Source: Synanceia verrucosa (lineage: Eukaryota > Chordata > Actinopteri > Perciformes > Synanceiidae). Taken from it: a stretch of DNA of 64,000 nucleotides. Under the pieces are notes generated by a model, which was given only the letters and a program-made list of their open reading frames with translations, had not been told where the DNA came from and did not search any database. The stretch is from contig CM056569.1 of the NCBI GenBank assembly GCA_029721515.1, positions 13,767,507 to 13,831,506 on the forward strand. Reading direction: 5' to 3'. The position numbers were made by a program, and so were the translations under genes. This document shows positions 61,348 through 64,000 of this stretch, one piece after another (the stretch's first letter is position 1; each line of letters starts with the position of its first letter).

Positions 61348-61791
61348 AGGCGTGTGAACGAGAGGAGAAAACACACCGCACACAGGCGCTCTTTTCACCC
61401 CTCCCGTGTCCATCGGGTTAGTCTTAATCACAGAAAGAGAGTCATATGAAAGCAATCAGCGTTTCCCGTCGAAATGTGGGTGAAAGTGTGTGTGAGACAG
61501 CAAGCGGTGGCGAGGGAGAATGTACGGCATTAAATGCAATCAGTAGGCATTTGTGACAGTCATTAAAAGGTGTGAAACCTGCGTTAGGTTGTGTGGGAGG
61601 GGAGGGGAGGGGGTGTTTGTGTGTGTTCAACAGAGACAGAGTGTACTGACTGCTGGGGGGGGGGTGTGTGTGTGCCTTTATAATAAACAGAGTGTGATAC
61701 AGAGATGCATTTCAACACAAATGTTGGCGGAAAAGAGGAGCAAATCTGAAATGTGCCTCCTCACGTTAACATTAAGTGTGACTGAGTCACC

Positions 61792-61796
<5 letters not shown>

Positions 61797-61827
<31 letters not shown>

Positions 61828-61828
61828 T
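61797..61828 (+). repeat. (GT)n microsatellite in probable efnb2 3' UTR
   Basis: GT array of about 16 units. Reads as (CA)n in the efnb2 transcript. Confidence 0.95.
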
Positions 61829-61904
61829 GAAATTTCTCCTTTACTCGGTTAAAGTTCAACTCCTCCGATATCCGTTTTTGGCTGTTTGGTCCATCGTTCA
61901 AAGA

Positions 61905-62260
61905 AAATGTTCTCTCCTTCGCCAGCCACTTTGTCTCCTCTCTCCTTCCATCCATCCTTCCTTCCTTGGGATCCTTCATCACTCGCTCCTGCCGCTCCCA
62001 TCCTCCCCTCCCCTCAGCTTCCTTTTTCTTTAGTGTGCAATTCCTTCACAGTCTTTTCTTCCCCCTCTCTCTCTTTTTAAGGTTCTGCATTCAGACGCTG
62101 CTTTATTCCTCCTCCCCAGACAGCACTCTCTCCTTCGCCCTGTTCTTTTTCCTTTATTCTTCTTTTTCATTTCATCCCTTCTCACCCCCCAAACCCACTT
62201 TACCACCCCCCCCCACTTCTTTTCACTTCTGCGTTTCAAAAAAAAGCATTTGAAAAAAAA
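61905..62260 (+). repeat. Polypyrimidine tract in probable efnb2 3' UTR
   Basis: CT-rich on the plus strand with CCATCCATCCTTCC-type words, so purine-rich in the efnb2 transcript. Confidence 0.75.
62153..62158 (-). promoter_or_regulatory. Candidate internal poly(A) signal of efnb2
   Basis: AATAAA on the minus strand inside a purine-rich stretch (minus strand). A second copy lies nearby at 62102-62107. No strong GT-rich element follows either, so use is uncertain. Confidence 0.2.
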
Positions 62261-62773
62261 GAAGAAAACTTTCATAGATGGTTCTACCTCAACACTTCCA
62301 CAAATGAGGTCTAAACTTCAAAACTACAGCATAGTACAAGGAACTATAAAAATATACACAGAGTTCAGAGACCCTAGAGGGGGTGGGAGGGTGGGGGAGA
62401 GGAAAAGGGAGGGAGGGAGGGAGTGAATGAGAGAGGGAAGAGAGGAAGAGAGACACAACCTCTGTTCGCCGGGAGAATTTTTAAAAAAAAGGGATTAAAT
62501 TAATATACAACGCAAATGAAAAAGGAAGAAACAAAGTTGCTCTAAGTTGTGAAAATAAACAAAAACAGCTGATAAAAAATGTCTAGCAACACAAGTGTAG
62601 TTTAACAGAGTGGGTAAAAATAATAAAACAATAGAAAAAAAACATCTAGAAATTATTTACTGGATATTCATATATATAATCTATAAGTGTTGATAGCAAT
62701 AAAAAAATCTCACTTTTTTTGATATTCGCTCACTATTTTGTGTTTTGGTATTTAAGACAAGTCTAAAGAACGC

Positions 62774-62777
<4 letters not shown>

Positions 62778-62807
<30 letters not shown>
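62778..62807 (+). repeat. (CA)n microsatellite in probable efnb2 3' UTR
   Basis: CA array. Reads as (GT)n in the efnb2 transcript, opposite to the arrays at 61320 and 61797. Confidence 0.95.
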
Positions 62808-62808
<1 letters not shown>

Positions 62809-62956
62809 GCGCTCACCAACTAAAACCCCATGTGTGCATATGCAAACTCATATGCAAAACTTGCTGTATTGAAGCACACTAACTGCACACACACGTCTAA
62901 TGTGGAGCAGCAGCGCCATAATTATTATCCAAGTTGAATGCACACTTGTACAATCT

Positions 62957-62977
62957 CACACACACACACACACACAC
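62957..62977 (+). repeat. (CA)n microsatellite in probable efnb2 3' UTR
   Basis: Short CA array. Reads as (GT)n in the efnb2 transcript. Confidence 0.9.
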
Positions 62978-63263
62978 GCATTATTAAAATATACAAGATT
63001 CTGAGTGTCAGCGACTGGCTCCTCAGGCCTGGGCCTGGTCATGTGACCAACGCCCAGGGCCTTGCTGATTGGTTGAGTCCGAGGCCCCTTATTTTTCTCA
63101 GGAGAAACAAACACAAACAAACTAGAATCCTATTGGTGAGTTAGTGGCAGGGGCCGGTCTCTGGTTGGCTGATGGAGCTCTGAGGGGCGGGGGGCGGCGG
63201 GCTAGGCAGGTATGGCCTCTGGGAATCAGAGTTCTCCGGCGCTAAGTGGGATCAAAGGTGTAG

Positions 63264-63269
63264 TTTATT
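63264..63269 (-). promoter_or_regulatory. Candidate proximal poly(A) signal of efnb2
   Basis: AATAAA on the minus strand about 450 bases after the stop codon, inside an A-rich run. If used it would give a short 3' UTR isoform. It may also be chance. Confidence 0.2.
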
Positions 63270-63719
63270 TTTTTTGTTGTAGTCCTTTCTCTTTTTTTTT
63301 CTTTTGTAAAACATCTCGAGTCCCAGCACCAGGTCCATATCCCTGGAAATAAAGTGTGCACACACGCTGGCGTTGCGGGGACGACTCTTCAGTTGAGCAT
63401 GGGTGAGTTAACAAGAAGGGGGCACTCAGAGGCTCTTGCCCATTCGTGAGGGCCTTGTTAAGAAGGGCTATGTAGCAATACGATGTTGCCCTTAACACAC
63501 ACTCGGTGTGTGAGAGCTGGGTGGGGTGATTAATTCAGCTAGAAACACAACTGAGGCCGGGCTCACGGGGCAGTGACGGGGGTTCACGGGACAATACTGG
63601 TAGTATTGAGGGGTTCAGGATCTTAGCTGTGATGGCGAGCTTTGCTGTGGAGCAGGGGGGTTGGGTGGTGATGGTTAGAGGAAGGTGGATGTGTCCAGTC
63701 GGTCAGAGCAGCAGCCGTC

Positions 63720-64000
63720 TCATACTTTGTAGTAGATGTTGGCCGGGCTCTGAGGCGGCATCTCCTGGACGATGTAGACAGGGTGTCCGTAGTCTCCGCT
63801 CACCTTCTCGTAGTGCGGGCAGTAGGCCGAGTCCGACGTCCGCAGGGGGATGATGATGTCACTGGGCTCTGAGCCGTTGTTATTGGAACTGCTGAGGCCG
63901 CCGCCCCCACCCCGCTTTGGGCTGGTGAGCGAGGACAGCGACAGCGGCGGGTGGTGGGTGTCCGAGTGCTTGGCGTGCCGCCGCCTGTAGCACACCACGC
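63720..64000 (-). CDS. efnb2: Ephrin-B2, last coding exon (partial; cytoplasmic tail)
   Basis: Transmembrane ligand of Eph receptor tyrosine kinases, acting at the cell surface in contact-dependent bidirectional signalling (vessel and neural patterning). Read on the minus strand, the exon runs off the window edge in the residues just after the membrane segment (VVCYRRRH, a basic juxtamembrane stretch) and ends at a TGA at 63720-63722. About 93 tail residues are visible: a serine/leucine-rich part, a run of five glycines, the conserved EPSDIIIPLRT block, CPHYEKV, GDYGHPVYIVQEMPPQ and the terminal YYKV. Known for the family: the clustered tyrosines are Src/Eph phosphorylation sites for Grb4/SH2 binding, and YYKV binds PDZ proteins. 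The NNNGSEPSD segment fits ephrin-B2 better than B1 or B3 as I recall them. Teleosts keep two copies (a and b) and I cannot say which this is. The extracellular Eph-binding exons lie beyond the right edge. The glycine run appears longer than in mammals. Confidence 0.95.
   Translation of the reverse strand, partial: VVCYRRRHAKHSDTHHPPLSLSSLTSPKRGGGGGLSSSNNNGSEPSDIIIPLRTSDSAYCPHYEKVSGDYGHPVYIVQEMPPQSPANIYYKV

Larger units (their letters stand above)
59980..63719 (-). other. efnb2: Probable efnb2 3' untranslated region
   Basis: The region directly follows the efnb2 stop codon on the minus strand and holds no credible coding sequence. It contains A/T-rich stretches, a pyrimidine-rich tract on the plus strand (61905-62260), a (CTT)n run near 60655-60673 and CA/GT arrays at 61320, 61797, 62778 and 62957. 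A canonical AATAAA on the minus strand at 60001-60006 is followed by a GT-rich stretch, giving a plausible distal end and a 3' UTR of about 3.7 kb. Mammalian EFNB2 also has a 3' UTR of several kilobases as I recall. Closer signals could end a shorter isoform. The left boundary is an inference. Confidence 0.5.

Overview
This window looks like ordinary vertebrate nuclear DNA, most probably from a percomorph teleost fish. It has very dense CA/GT and TA microsatellites, many fish-type non-autonomous DNA transposons (hAT and piggyBac-like), a decayed fish Tc1-like element, tRNA-derived SINEs and LINE 3' tails. It has no operon structure and no bacterial or viral genes. The only protein-coding gene I can support is at the far right edge on the minus strand. 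It is the last coding exon of an ephrin-B gene, best matching efnb2 (end of the transmembrane/juxtamembrane part, cytoplasmic tail, PDZ-binding C-terminus and stop codon at 63720-63722).

Layout. From 64000 down to 63720 is efnb2 coding sequence. From 63719 to roughly 60.0 kb is the probable efnb2 3' UTR, with several candidate poly(A) signals; the most distal good one is at 60001-60006. Everything to the left (1 to about 59.98 kb) is downstream flank of efnb2 with no recognisable gene. It is a mixture of unassigned sequence, microsatellites and mobile-element remnants. This fits the gene-poor interval I remember downstream of EFNB2 in other vertebrates, where regulatory elements rather than genes would be expected.

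Mobile elements. The best supported are: a three-element stack at 3341-5106 (a MITE carrying a hAT-type MITE with a perfect 8-bp duplication, followed directly by a Tc1 element with dead transposase); a long-inverted-repeat element at 12678-13203; a hAT remnant still encoding a BED zinc finger at 23622-24272; a MITE carrying a SINE at 32351-33030; a hAT element with a perfect 8-bp duplication at 40053-40530, with a relative at 51750-52009; and a piggyBac-like TTAA-flanked MITE carrying a LINE tail at 57905-58648. Two copies of one SINE family lie in opposite orientations at 35220-35569 and 43621-43850. Family names come from memory of fish repeats and from visible termini, not from a search.

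I found no clear sign of a novel multi-gene system. The most interesting leads are a candidate promoter/first exon of an unannotated minus-strand transcript around 39.35-39.76 kb (14-bp minisatellite, splice donor and CCAAT box), the nested transposons, and several complex non-repeat stretches that could be efnb2 enhancers. All of these are inferences needing alignment or expression data.
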